A stretch of DNA of 64,000 nucleotides from Anaerolineae bacterium. Lineage in GTDB: Bacteria; Chloroflexota; Anaerolineae; Promineifilales; Promineifilaceae. The stretch lies in assembly GCA_023954475.1 (NCBI GenBank), contig JAMLHW010000010.1:1-64000 (forward strand). Direction: 5' to 3'. Position 1 is the first letter of the stretch. Every line of letters starts with the position of its first letter. The translations under genes were made by a program, and so were the position numbers. Positions 36,543-45,058 of this stretch are shown piece by piece. The notes beneath the pieces are model-generated. The model saw nothing but the letters and a program-made list of their open reading frames with translations. It ran no database searches and was not told the DNA's origin.

Positions 36543-36634
36543 TACTCTGTAACGTAAGTTTTCAGAAGCCTAGCTTTTGCTATGAGTAGCGTCTGCACCA
36601 GACGAAAAAGCTAGGCTTCTTTTGTTACAGAGTA
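36543..36634. mobile_element. MITE-like hairpin element, copy 1 (also a likely bidirectional terminator)
   Basis: This 92-bp element has terminal inverted repeats (TACTCTGTAACG / TGTTACAGAGTA, 11 of 12 matching) and inner arms AGAAGCCTAGCTTTT / AAAAGCTAGGCTTCT. It is flanked by TTGAG on both sides (36538-36542 and 36635-36639), a possible 5-bp target duplication. A second copy lies at 43853-43943. Both sit between convergent genes and end in T-rich arms, so they may serve as terminators. The wider gap 36322-36669 holds nothing else recognisable. Confidence 0.7.
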
Positions 36635-36669
36635 TTGAGATGTCAGATCAGAAGTAGCAAAGCTATCAA

Positions 36670-36954
36670 TCAATTCAGAATGCCCGTGACAAACCTCACC
36701 GGATCACCATCCTGCCCCATGACGTGAATCTGCGTAGCCGGACTGACTGAAACAATGTACTCGAACGTCTTCAGCTTACATGCCGGATCGAGGTCACTCC
36801 CAAGAAAAACGAAGTCAAGCGCGCCCTGCGCGCAAATACGCACCATCTCCTCGAAACTGATCGCAACATGGATTCTGACTTGATCTGATGTAAGCGTTCG
36901 CACCAAAAGCCCCAAATCTTTGGTGCGAACGCCAACCAGCAGCCCGGTTTTCAT
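36670..36954 (-). CDS. Small paralog of unknown function, copy B
   Basis: The 94-residue protein (from ATG 36954; GTG 36966 is also possible) shares with the neighbouring gene the pattern KTGLLV near the N-terminus, DFVFLG in the middle and the C-terminal core YIVSVSPATQIHVMGQDGDPVRFVTGIL. The alternating strand/helix order resembles a receiver-like or small Rossmann-like fold. I recognise no family. It is the last gene of the oxoamine-synthase operon and ends just before the hairpin element. Confidence 0.65.
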   Translation of the reverse strand: MKTGLLVGVRTKDLGLLVRTLTSDQVRIHVAISFEEMVRICAQGALDFVFLGSDLDPACKLKTFEYIVSVSPATQIHVMGQDGDPVRFVTGILN

Positions 36955-36995
36955 CTTTGCAGGCACCTTCGTTAAACCTTGCAGGCTTTTTCAGT

Positions 36996-37298
36996 TCAAG
37001 TTGAGAACGCCTGCAGGATACCACCGACAAATAGATAAGGATCAATGCCCTGCCCTTTGATGTGGATTGAAGTCGTTGGGCTTACTGACCAGATGTATTC
37101 CATAATCTCCACATGAAAACCGGCTGCCCCTCCTGAAAAGACGATGTCGATTGACTCCGCTTCGAATATCTCCTTCACCTCATTGAGGCTATCCGCAAAG
37201 AGCAACTTGACATCACCTAAATCTACCTCGTTCAAAAGCGTGGTATGAAACCAGTCTCGATATTGCGGCGTAGCCACCAATAAACCCGTCTTGATCAT
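36996..37298 (-). CDS. Small paralog of unknown function, copy A
   Basis: The 100-residue protein starts MIKTGLLVATPQYRDWF, continues with VKLLFADSLNEVKEIFEAE, IDIVFSGG and YIWSVSPTTSIHIKGQGIDPYLFVGGIL. About a third of positions match copy B downstream. The beta-alpha order (LLVA, helix, KLLFAD, helix, DIVFSG, helix, SIHIKG) suggests a receiver-like fold without the acidic pocket of true response regulators. A GGAG site precedes the ATG. It lies 51 bp after the acyl-CoA-dehydrogenase-like gene and 41 bp before copy B, so it belongs to that operon. Confidence 0.7.
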   Translation of the reverse strand: MIKTGLLVATPQYRDWFHTTLLNEVDLGDVKLLFADSLNEVKEIFEAESIDIVFSGGAAGFHVEIMEYIWSVSPTTSIHIKGQGIDPYLFVGGILQAFST

Positions 37299-37349
37299 CG
37301 CAACTCTCCTTCCTCAATTGAATTACGTCTGTGCAGTTGTCTAACCCAA

Positions 37350-38501
37350 TTATGCACGAAGCAGGTAATTGCCTGAGAACAAATGCTGATCGGCTTTGTA
37401 AATTGGGTGATAGCGTGCACCCTGCACATCGCGCAGCAGTTTCTCCAGCGGGTGCCGGCGATAGAATGCCTGGCCACCCACAATGTCCATCGCCTGATTG
37501 ACGACCTCGATGACGGCATCGGCAATGATGCTCTTGCGGGTCAGAATCAGGTGACCACACGCATCAGTCGGCGTGAAGTCGAAATTGTTGTTGATGCGCA
37601 GCATGTCGTTCAATGCCATTTCGGCAATCGACAGTTCATTGTTGAGTGCGCCAACGGCCGAAATCTGGTGTGGCTTGGGGGCTGGAAATTGCCTGACGTG
37701 ATCTGTCGCGATCTGCGCCGCCTTCTGCGCGATGCCGACGTAGACCGACATGATTAGCGGCATCGCCACAGTGAGAACGACGTTCCAGACACCGTGATAT
37801 GTTCCGCGCGGCCGGCTGAGGGCAATGGCGGCATCGGGTACAAAGACGTCTTCGAACTTGATCGCGTGTGAGCCGGTGCCGCGCATGCCCAGGGCTTCCC
37901 AGTTTTCGATCAAGGAGACGCCATCGCTGGCCAATGGCACCGGGAAGTGCAAGACGTGCCAATCACCCTGTTCATCTTCATAGGGCGCGCTGGTGACGGC
38001 AATGCCGCCTTCGGCCGATTGACTGCCAAACTGCTTAACCGCGCTAAACAAATAGCCACCCTCGGTACGCGTCATCGTGCCGTTGGATTCCAGCCAGTCG
38101 CGCGCTCCCGTGCTGATCAAAACCGGTTGTTGGTCAGCGACCTTTTGCAGGAAACCGCGCACGTCCTGGCCTTTCTTGTGCTTAAACACATTGGCGGCAA
38201 CCAGATGCTGGTGCATGGAGTGCGCCAATGCAGTCGATGGACTGTAATGCGCCATGACGCGCAAGATGTCGCTCATGTCGCCGTAGTCTACACCACTACC
38301 ACCAAACTCTGCCGGCACCAGCGCCGCAAAGAAGCGATGCTCTCTCAGCAAAGCGTAGTTGGCGCTGACAAACGCATCGGTCTCGTCAGATTGCTGTTCG
38401 CATGCGCTCAGTTGGTCACCCATTTGAGCAATCAATTCAAGCCACAAGTTGGGGCGGCCATTTTGATGCTGATCGTATTTTCTCTCCTTCGTTACGTTCA
38501 T
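37350..38501 (-). CDS. Acyl-CoA-dehydrogenase-family flavoenzyme
   Basis: The 383-residue protein shows the three-domain ACAD layout: an N-terminal helical domain (LREHRFFAALVPAEFGGSGVDY), a middle beta domain (WEALGMRGTGSHAIKFEDVFVP, the classic flavin-loop strand) and a C-terminal helical domain with VEVVNQAMDIVGGQAFYRRHPLEKLLRDVQGARYHP. The usual catalytic glutamate cannot be placed with certainty. Its relatives include true acyl-CoA dehydrogenases and FMN-dependent monooxygenases such as DszC. It lies downstream of an alpha-oxoamine synthase and upstream of two small paralogs, suggesting one pathway. GGAG supports the ATG at 38501. Confidence 0.85.
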   Translation of the reverse strand: MNVTKERKYDQHQNGRPNLWLELIAQMGDQLSACEQQSDETDAFVSANYALLREHRFFAALVPAEFGGSGVDYGDMSDILRVMAHYSPSTALAHSMHQHLVAANVFKHKKGQDVRGFLQKVADQQPVLISTGARDWLESNGTMTRTEGGYLFSAVKQFGSQSAEGGIAVTSAPYEDEQGDWHVLHFPVPLASDGVSLIENWEALGMRGTGSHAIKFEDVFVPDAAIALSRPRGTYHGVWNVVLTVAMPLIMSVYVGIAQKAAQIATDHVRQFPAPKPHQISAVGALNNELSIAEMALNDMLRINNNFDFTPTDACGHLILTRKSIIADAVIEVVNQAMDIVGGQAFYRRHPLEKLLRDVQGARYHPIYKADQHLFSGNYLLRA

Positions 38502-38681
38502 TTATTTTCTCCAATTTATAGGTATTATTCGGCTAATTGAGCCATTATTGTCTGGTAGCGGTCAGCATATCCAGGCGCGTCCGCAGTATGGGGCGTCTCC
38601 GCATATCATTTGGCACACACGTCTGTTCACAGTTCGATGGGCATCGGCCGAAAACCCGGATCACAGACAGCCTCGGCAACA

Positions 38682-40016
38682 TCAAACACGGCCATTGGAC
38701 TTTGCGCGACCGGCCGGCACAACTGGAGCAACATCCTGGAGCAACTCGCTTTCCTCCCGCGCCTGCTGAATAATCGCCAGGAAACGGTCGAGATGGGATG
38801 CCGTATGACTCGCCATCACTTGCAGCCGGAAACGCGAGTTCCTTCTCGACACCGCCGGATACTCAACCAAATTGATCAGTCCGCCATTACGCAACGTTTG
38901 ACGCGCAATCAACCTCGACTTTCTCATGCCACCGAGCAGTACGGGTATAATTGCCGAAGGCGCACCCATCACCTCAAATTCACGCTCGGTCAATCCTTGT
39001 CGTAGATAAATGGCATTGTCCAACATCTTGCGGCGCAAATCAGCGCCTTCTTCAGACATGATCACGTCCATCGCCGCCAACACAACGGCCGCCTGAACCG
39101 GAGAGATGGCGTTCGAGAAGGTCAGCGGCCCACTTCCGTACCGCAAAGCGAGCTTCAAGGCCGGATGATTGGCTGCTACAAAGCCTCCATTGGAGGCAAA
39201 CGTTTTTGAGAAGCTACCCATCACGACATCGACTTTGCCCAACATGTTTTGCTCTTCTAAATGACCGCGCCCCGTGCGACCCATGCAACCCAAATCATGG
39301 GCAACGTCGACGAGCAGGGTGGCGCCGTATTGGTTTGCCAGCGCCTGATGCGCAGCGATGTCGGGTGTGTCTGAGTCCATTGAAAAGAGCGACTCCGTGA
39401 CGACCAGGATGCCCGCAGTTGGATTACCGTGACGGATCTTTTTCAGTTTGCGCTCCAAAGCCTGTGTCGACAGGTGCGGAAACACGTGAACATTTCTGGT
39501 CGCGTTACGCGCACCCTCAGCCAGGCACGCATGAGCGAGTTGATCGATAACTACGAAGTCATTCTGCTTGACCAGTCCAGTGACCGCTCCGTAACCAGCC
39601 GCCCAGCCTGTGGGAAACACGGTGCAGCTTTCCATCTTCACAAAGGAAGCCAATTCTCTCTCCAGTTGAACGGACAAGATAGTATTGCCCATGAGTGCCG
39701 GTGAACCGGCAGAGTGAACCCCAAATTGCTCAATGGCCTGCCTGGCAGCCTGCTTGATGCGGGGATGACTCGAAAGAGCCAGGTAATCCTGGCTGGCAAG
39801 ATTGACTCCTCTGCCGTAGGACTTTCCATTCCTGTCCATAGCTTCCGCTTCGGGCAGAATTGCTCCGATCGTCGCTTTTGAATAGGGATCTACACCCTGC
39901 TCGTAACGTGCGTCAAGCCAATTCGTATGTGGCTGGAGACGTTCAAGTAGATTCCCATCAAGCTTAACGAGATAATCCGCTGTCGTTCCTGTCCAAACCG
40001 AGTGTTCCGCAATCAT
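38682..40016 (-). CDS. Alpha-oxoamine synthase (PLP; KBL/BioF/SPT/CqsA family)
   Basis: The 444-residue protein has an ~70-residue N-terminal extension before the core NLASQDYLALSSHPRIKQAAR. Family marks are GVHSAGSPALMGN, the HxGxxxG-like DQLAHACLAEGAR, ESLFSMDSDTPDIAAHQALA, LLVDVAHDLGCMGRTGRG and the PLP lysine in GSFSKTFASNGG. These enzymes condense an amino acid with an acyl-CoA and release CO2; products range from biotin precursors and sphingoid bases to CqsA-type signals. Which product is made is open. GGAG has correct spacing to the second of two ATGs (40016). It starts a four-gene operon. No TTCGGCCGAA copy lies within it. Confidence 0.86.
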   Translation of the reverse strand: MIAEHSVWTGTTADYLVKLDGNLLERLQPHTNWLDARYEQGVDPYSKATIGAILPEAEAMDRNGKSYGRGVNLASQDYLALSSHPRIKQAARQAIEQFGVHSAGSPALMGNTILSVQLERELASFVKMESCTVFPTGWAAGYGAVTGLVKQNDFVVIDQLAHACLAEGARNATRNVHVFPHLSTQALERKLKKIRHGNPTAGILVVTESLFSMDSDTPDIAAHQALANQYGATLLVDVAHDLGCMGRTGRGHLEEQNMLGKVDVVMGSFSKTFASNGGFVAANHPALKLALRYGSGPLTFSNAISPVQAAVVLAAMDVIMSEEGADLRRKMLDNAIYLRQGLTEREFEVMGAPSAIIPVLLGGMRKSRLIARQTLRNGGLINLVEYPAVSRRNSRFRLQVMASHTASHLDRFLAIIQQAREESELLQDVAPVVPAGRAKSNGRV

Positions 40017-40167
40017 AATCATTCTCCTGTGGTTCGCTGAATCGATATGGTGTGCATTAGCACTGCTACATTGTGTAAAAAGCGGTACTCTGGTTCCATA
40101 TCCAAAACGGATTAAACAGGATTAAACTGCGATCTGGCGCGCTGACATGTGCAACTCGTGCGTCACG

Positions 40168-40791
40168 TCACACGGTCGCCGTGCCACGCACAGGCAGCAT
40201 GACGCCTTTCAGCGCTTCAACCATCCCCAAATGGCGGCTGGCATGGCCGGAATGGAAATCCAAATCATCAAAGAGTGAGCCTACGTTTGGGCCAGTCGTC
40301 GTGAGCGTCCAACTCTCCGCATCGAATTCCAAACCTGGAATGATGCGGTTCCGTTCTTGCGTCAAATCGCCATCGTGGAGCTGCTTTAACGCGTCGTCGG
40401 TCGCCTGAAACACCTTTTCCGCATACGCTGTCAACCTTGCGCGACCAACCGATGCGACGACGACGGCATCTTCAACCTTCATACCGGGGCCCGTTTCGAG
40501 CCATCCGAGCGTATTCGGATCGACACCCCACGCCTGCGCTACGTTTTCAACCAGCCAGATTTGGTCAGGCAATTCTGACGGGTGGCTGTCGGCCGGCAGC
40601 CGGTTGGGTAGACTGGCTTGCAAGCGGTCGGCCCAGCGGGCGATATGAAAAATGTGCCAGCCCATCGGCGGTGCGGTTTCACCCGGTTGTTTGGCAAGCG
40701 TCTCGTCGCTCATATCTTGCACAAGCTGCAGCATCGCCTGCTGTGTCCAGGCAATTCCGTCGACTATCGAGCCGGCTATTTGATTGGTCAT
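40168..40791 (-). CDS. DinB-family protein
   Basis: The 207-residue protein has the DinB four-helix pattern: IAWTQQAMLQLVQDMSDETL, GWHIFHIARWADRLQASL with a candidate metal histidine, and a C-terminal DLDFHSGHASRHLGMVEAL with further histidines, fitting the three-His metal site. DinB proteins are mostly of unknown function; some are bacillithiol or mycothiol S-transferases, others stress-induced. GGAGGA sets the start at 40791. It is transcribed divergently from the BTAD regulator over 137 bp and may be its target. Confidence 0.82.
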   Translation of the reverse strand: MTNQIAGSIVDGIAWTQQAMLQLVQDMSDETLAKQPGETAPPMGWHIFHIARWADRLQASLPNRLPADSHPSELPDQIWLVENVAQAWGVDPNTLGWLETGPGMKVEDAVVVASVGRARLTAYAEKVFQATDDALKQLHDGDLTQERNRIIPGLEFDAESWTLTTTGPNVGSLFDDLDFHSGHASRHLGMVEALKGVMLPVRGTATV

Positions 40792-40893
40792 GTTTGTCCT
40801 CCAAAATGATTTGTAGAGACGCGGTTGTTTAGGCGCGATGATTAGAGGATAGCGTTCGAGCGTCACCACAACGTCACCACTTTCCCCTAACTG

Positions 40894-40922
40894 TTGCGAA
40901 ATATGCGGTGGTTTTCCATAAT
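40894..40922 (+). promoter_or_regulatory. Promoter TTGCGA-N17-CATAAT-N6-ATG of the BTAD regulator
   Basis: TTGCGA (40894-40899), a 17-bp spacer, CATAAT (40917-40922) and 6 bp lead to the ATG at 40929. The spacing predicts a leaderless transcript; no ribosome site is present. Confidence 0.65.
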
Positions 40923-40928
40923 TCGGCT

Positions 40929-43850
40929 ATGCCAGCGCTCGTTTTGTCATTTCTCGGTGGGTTTCAGGTGCTGCTCAACCGGCAGCCGATCACCCGCTTT
41001 CGGTCGGCCAACAATCAGGGATTGCTGGTCTATCTGGCGTGCAACCGTGACAAACCGATTTCACGCGAAACGCTGGCCACGCTCTTCTGGCCTGAAGCGC
41101 CAGAAAAGGAAGCGCGACATAATTTGCGCCAGGCGCTGTACCGCCTGCGCAAACTGCTGGACGGCGGCGCGGAACCGTACCTGCTCGTCACGCGGCAAAC
41201 GGTGCAGTTCAACGCAGTAGCCGACTATGAACTGGATGTCGAACAATTTACGTGTGCCATCGATGCCAACGCATTGGGGCAAGCGGTAGACCATTACGCC
41301 GGTGATTTGCTGCCGGGCTTCTCGTGCAGCAGCGATCAATTCGAGGTGTGGCTGCGCAACCAGCGCGAATATCTTCATCAACTGGCGCTGGAGGCGCTGC
41401 TGCAACTTGCCGAAGACAGCTTGGCCTCAGGCGATTTCGGCACAGCGGTGACACTGGCACAGCGTCAGTTGCGACTCGAACCGTGGCGGGAACAGGCGCA
41501 TCGTCAATTGATGTACGCTTACGCCCGGATGGGTGATCGCAGCAATGCGCTAGCCCAGTTTGAGCGTTGTCGCGAGCAACTGTGGGACGAAATCGGCATC
41601 GAACCGGCACCGGAAACGGCTGAACTTTACGATGATATCAAGTCCGGTCGCTTTGGTGCGGCTTCGGCCGAAAATCCGATCACACCGCCCGCCAAACCGA
41701 AACACAATTTACCGGCCGACACGACGCTGTTTATCGGCCGAAAACGGGAATCGGCTGAGATCAAGGCTCTATTTACACAAGAGCAGCAGCGGCTGGTGAC
41801 CATCGTCGCGCCCGGCGGCATGGGCAAGACCCGCCTGGGCATTGAGGTCGGGAGGCGTTTGCTGCCCGCGTTCCAGGACGGCGTTACCTTTGTCGATCTT
41901 GCCGCCGTCACGGACCCGGCCGAGATCACCGGCGTGATTGCGGCCGCGATTCACTATCAGGCACCGGACAAAACCCAACCGCTGCTGCCGCAACTCCTAA
42001 ACACGCTGGCGCAGCGCAACATGCTGCTCATTCTCGATAATTTCGAGCAGTTGCTGGCCGGTGTCGCGCTCATCGACCAGATTTTGAAGGCGTGTCCCGA
42101 ACTGTCACTGCTGGTGACATCGCGCCAACCGCTCAATCTCGTCAGCGAGAGCCGCTACCGGCTGCAAGGACTCGACTTTCCCGATTTATTGACGGTCGAT
42201 GATGCGCTGGCGTGGTCCGCCGTGGCGCTATTTGTCGACAGCGGTCGGCGTTCGCGTCCGGGATACGCCTTGTCCGACGACAATCTCGTCTACGTACTCC
42301 AGATTTGCCGACTGGTGCAGGGGATGCCATTGGCGTTGATTCTGGCGGCGGCGTGGTTTGAGTTGTTGGGTTCGGCCGAAATTGCCATAGAAATTGAAAA
42401 GAGCCTCGCCTTCTTATCATCCGATCTGGCCGACCTGCCCCATCGTCAACGCAGCATGCACGCCGTTTTCGACCGTTCATGGCACCATCTACAACCAGAC
42501 GAGCAAATAGTGCTGGCCAAATTGAGCGTTTTTCGCGGTGGTTTTACCCGCGACGCCGCCGAACACGTGGCCGGTGCCAACCTGCGGATTCTGCTCTCGC
42601 TGGTCAACAAATCCTTTCTACAGCGGCGATCAGACGGTGGTCGCTACGTGATGCACGAGCTACTGCGCCAATATGCGGCTGAGCAGCGCCGGCATCTAGG
42701 CGTCAGTGAAGACGCGCAATACGCACATTGCCGCTATTTTGCTCAAATCGTGCCCCGGGAAATGCAGCGCGTTTTATATTTCCTTCCCCTGCTCTTACCC
42801 CGCGACTACGCAGCCGATCGCGACAACTTTCAGCACGCCTGGGAATATGCCCTGCACAACAAATTGCCCAACAATCTGGCAGATTTGGCTACCGGCATGA
42901 TCAAATTTATGGACAGCCAGGGCATCCAGCCCACCGCGACGATTGATGCAGCCGTGGCACTCGTGCCACAAATCGGGACACCCTCAACCGACCCGGCAGC
43001 ACTTAATTTGAAAGCCGCACAACTACGCGCGCGGCAAATGGTTACAGCCGCGCCTGAAGTCAACAGGCAGTACATCTCGTTGATTGAAGAATCGAGTCAG
43101 GGTGAACAGTATGAGTTGTGCTACTGGCTGTGCATTCAATTGGCGATGCAGTGGCGCATGGTCAATGACCCGAGCTTGATCGACTGGCTCGACGTCGCGC
43201 AGACGATGGCTGAAAAGCTGGCCGACGAAACGCTTGTCAAGATGGTCATCGGCATACGGGTGTGGGGGTATCTTGCAGCCGGCCGACCTGTGGCGGCCGC
43301 AGAGGCGCAGCTCGTCGCCCTTCTACCTTATTTTGAATCCCGTTATCCGGACAGCTTTATTCTTTACGGCGTTCTAAGCTCATTGAGCATGGTATGTGAT
43401 GACGAGGGGCGCTTGGCAGAAGCCGTTAAGTACGGAAAACGGGCCATCAATCTCGCCGTTCGCTGGGGAGATTTATTTTGGATCAGCAGTGCCAACGAGA
43501 AGCTCGTACTGTTGTACAAACGCGTCGGGCAATTCGATCTTGCTCGGTCGCATCTGTCGGATATTGTGAATTGGCACGTCGCACTGGGTCAGAATTGGCA
43601 GATGCTCGGTTGCCTAGGCGGAGCAGCGTGTATGCATCCGCAATTGCTTGGCGGTGACACAGCAGCCGTAGCCATCCTGTCCATGCTCACCCACCATCCG
43701 GAGTTTACGGAAAACAACCATCATATCATCCAAAATCATCTGGCCAACGTGCGCAAGATGATGGCGCCGGAGGCGTTCAGCACGGGCTGGGAAACGGGAA
43801 AACAGTTGGAAATCGACGCTGTGGTCGAACAACTTTCACCATTGACATAA
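40929..43850 (+). CDS. BTAD/SARP-type regulator with NB-ARC ATPase domain
   Basis: The 973-residue protein begins with an OmpR-like winged helix (PALVLSFLGGFQVLLNRQPI, ARHNLRQALYRLRKLL), continues with a BTAD helical domain (LPGFSCSSDQFEVWLRNQRE; LEPWREQAHRQLMYAYARMGDRSNAL) to ~240, then an NB-ARC ATPase (Walker A APGGMGKTRLG, Walker B MLLILDNFEQLL, LVTSRQPLNL) and a C-terminal helical repeat region. This is the AfsR/SARP-like plan, common in Chloroflexota and actinobacteria, where it activates secondary metabolism or stress genes. DinB is the divergent neighbour. The 3' end runs into the second hairpin element. Confidence 0.9.
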   Translation: MPALVLSFLGGFQVLLNRQPITRFRSANNQGLLVYLACNRDKPISRETLATLFWPEAPEKEARHNLRQALYRLRKLLDGGAEPYLLVTRQTVQFNAVADYELDVEQFTCAIDANALGQAVDHYAGDLLPGFSCSSDQFEVWLRNQREYLHQLALEALLQLAEDSLASGDFGTAVTLAQRQLRLEPWREQAHRQLMYAYARMGDRSNALAQFERCREQLWDEIGIEPAPETAELYDDIKSGRFGAASAENPITPPAKPKHNLPADTTLFIGRKRESAEIKALFTQEQQRLVTIVAPGGMGKTRLGIEVGRRLLPAFQDGVTFVDLAAVTDPAEITGVIAAAIHYQAPDKTQPLLPQLLNTLAQRNMLLILDNFEQLLAGVALIDQILKACPELSLLVTSRQPLNLVSESRYRLQGLDFPDLLTVDDALAWSAVALFVDSGRRSRPGYALSDDNLVYVLQICRLVQGMPLALILAAAWFELLGSAEIAIEIEKSLAFLSSDLADLPHRQRSMHAVFDRSWHHLQPDEQIVLAKLSVFRGGFTRDAAEHVAGANLRILLSLVNKSFLQRRSDGGRYVMHELLRQYAAEQRRHLGVSEDAQYAHCRYFAQIVPREMQRVLYFLPLLLPRDYAADRDNFQHAWEYALHNKLPNNLADLATGMIKFMDSQGIQPTATIDAAVALVPQIGTPSTDPAALNLKAAQLRARQMVTAAPEVNRQYISLIEESSQGEQYELCYWLCIQLAMQWRMVNDPSLIDWLDVAQTMAEKLADETLVKMVIGIRVWGYLAAGRPVAAAEAQLVALLPYFESRYPDSFILYGVLSSLSMVCDDEGRLAEAVKYGKRAINLAVRWGDLFWISSANEKLVLLYKRVGQFDLARSHLSDIVNWHVALGQNWQMLGCLGGAACMHPQLLGGDTAAVAILSMLTHHPEFTENNHHIIQNHLANVRKMMAPEAFSTGWETGKQLEIDAVVEQLSPLT

Positions 43851-43852
43851 AA

Positions 43853-43943
43853 TACACTGTAACGGAGTTTTCAGAAGCCTAGCTTTTGCTGTGAGTAGCG
43901 TTTGCACCAGACGAAAAAGCTAGGCTTCTTTTGTTACAGAGTA
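43853..43943. mobile_element. MITE-like hairpin element, copy 2
   Basis: This 91-bp copy of the element at 36543-36634 has the same inner arms and right terminal repeat; the left end reads TACACTGTAACG. No target duplication is evident (TAAAA left, TTATA right). It begins 3 bp after the stop of the BTAD regulator and lies before the convergent tocopherol-cyclase-like gene, a terminator-like position. Confidence 0.7.
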
Positions 43944-44079
43944 TTATATGCTGCACACGACGGTAACCAGTATGATTATGAAAGGTTCCGGGAACGCGAG
44001 CATCCTGCTCGCCGATGATGACACGACCAGGATGGTCGCGCTCCAATCCGTAAATTTGGAGATTTGCGATACTATCCGA

Positions 44080-45054
44080 TCAATCTGTCAGCAGAATCGT
44101 CGTGTCGCCTTCGATCTCCAGGCCGGCGTTGGCGCTTTGGCTTGCAAATATCAGTTCGCCGCTGCGCCGCGAAAACTGAATGGCAACCGTGGCATTGAGC
44201 GATTCGTTGACACGTGGCACCATGCCGCGATCGGGCGTTGGCGCAGGCAGTAAACCGGTTGCGCCACGCTGTGCCGTGATCGCCAGCCGGTGCGTGCGGT
44301 TGCACACGACAATTTCAGCCTGATCACCGTTCAGTGCAACCCGCTCCAACTGTGAGCGGTTGTACGTCGTGAAGCGGTGCAGCACACCATCGTGCCATAA
44401 ACCGATGATGAAGCCAGGGAAATCGTAGCCGATCCACGGGATGCGGGCGACGGAGGCGGTCAGCGAGGTGCCAGCCTGATCAAAATGGTTGGCCTGTGTC
44501 CAAATCCACGTCTGCGGAAAGCTGCGCCCCCAATCTTTTTCGGTGTAGCCGCGCCCACCGGTCATGTCGACGGTGTCACTTTCGGCCGATAACACTCCCT
44601 CGATCCCGTGATCCAGACTGACCAGTCCGTGATAGCACTCCATGAACGGCATCCAGGCGTACCAGCCCATGATGCCCGGCGAGCGCAGTGTCACCGGCCA
44701 CGATGTGACGTTGTGGAAGCGCAGGTGGCCGGATAGGGTGGGGAGGTTGAGAGAGACGGATTCGGCCGAAAACAGATTGCCGCCCACTTGAATCAGGAAG
44801 GCATCAGTCGCTGCCCGAAACGCACTTACCGGAAAGCGATGTGTCGTCACCGCGTGCGTGCGTCCGTCGAGCACCATCACAAATGCTTGTGAATGCGCCG
44901 GATCAACGCCCTTGTAGATGCCGGGAATGACCGCCCAACTGTATTGTGCCGTTGCATCGACCAGTTTGAAGTACCAGCCTTCAAAAAACGGCGGGCTTTG
45001 CTTGTGACCATGATAGGCCGTTGGCTGCAGAGTCGTTCGGATAAAGGTGTACAA
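44080..45054 (-). CDS. Tocopherol-cyclase-like protein
   Basis: The 324-residue protein has the marks of the tocopherol cyclase-like beta-barrel family: PFFEGWYFKLVDATAQYSWAVIPGIYKG, GIMGWYAWMPFMECYHGLVSLDHGIEG, GRGYTEKDWGRSFPQTWIWTQANHF and SVARIPWIGYDFPGFIIGLWHDG. Plant and cyanobacterial members close the chromanol ring of vitamin E, but bacterial homologs without the rest of that pathway have unknown roles. No signal peptide is visible. The start appears to be TTG at 45054; the next in-frame Met would remove the first motif. It begins 4 bp after the NagB-II gene and is the last gene of the amino-sugar operon. Confidence 0.82.
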   Translation of the reverse strand: MYTFIRTTLQPTAYHGHKQSPPFFEGWYFKLVDATAQYSWAVIPGIYKGVDPAHSQAFVMVLDGRTHAVTTHRFPVSAFRAATDAFLIQVGGNLFSAESVSLNLPTLSGHLRFHNVTSWPVTLRSPGIMGWYAWMPFMECYHGLVSLDHGIEGVLSAESDTVDMTGGRGYTEKDWGRSFPQTWIWTQANHFDQAGTSLTASVARIPWIGYDFPGFIIGLWHDGVLHRFTTYNRSQLERVALNGDQAEIVVCNRTHRLAITAQRGATGLLPAPTPDRGMVPRVNESLNATVAIQFSRRSGELIFASQSANAGLEIEGDTTILLTD

Positions 45055-45058
45055 AGTC

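Noticed and set aside
43948-44253. Plus-strand frame of 101 codons after the hairpin element
   Set aside because: It starts inside the element's flank and runs antisense into the tocopherol-cyclase-like gene; no ribosome site.
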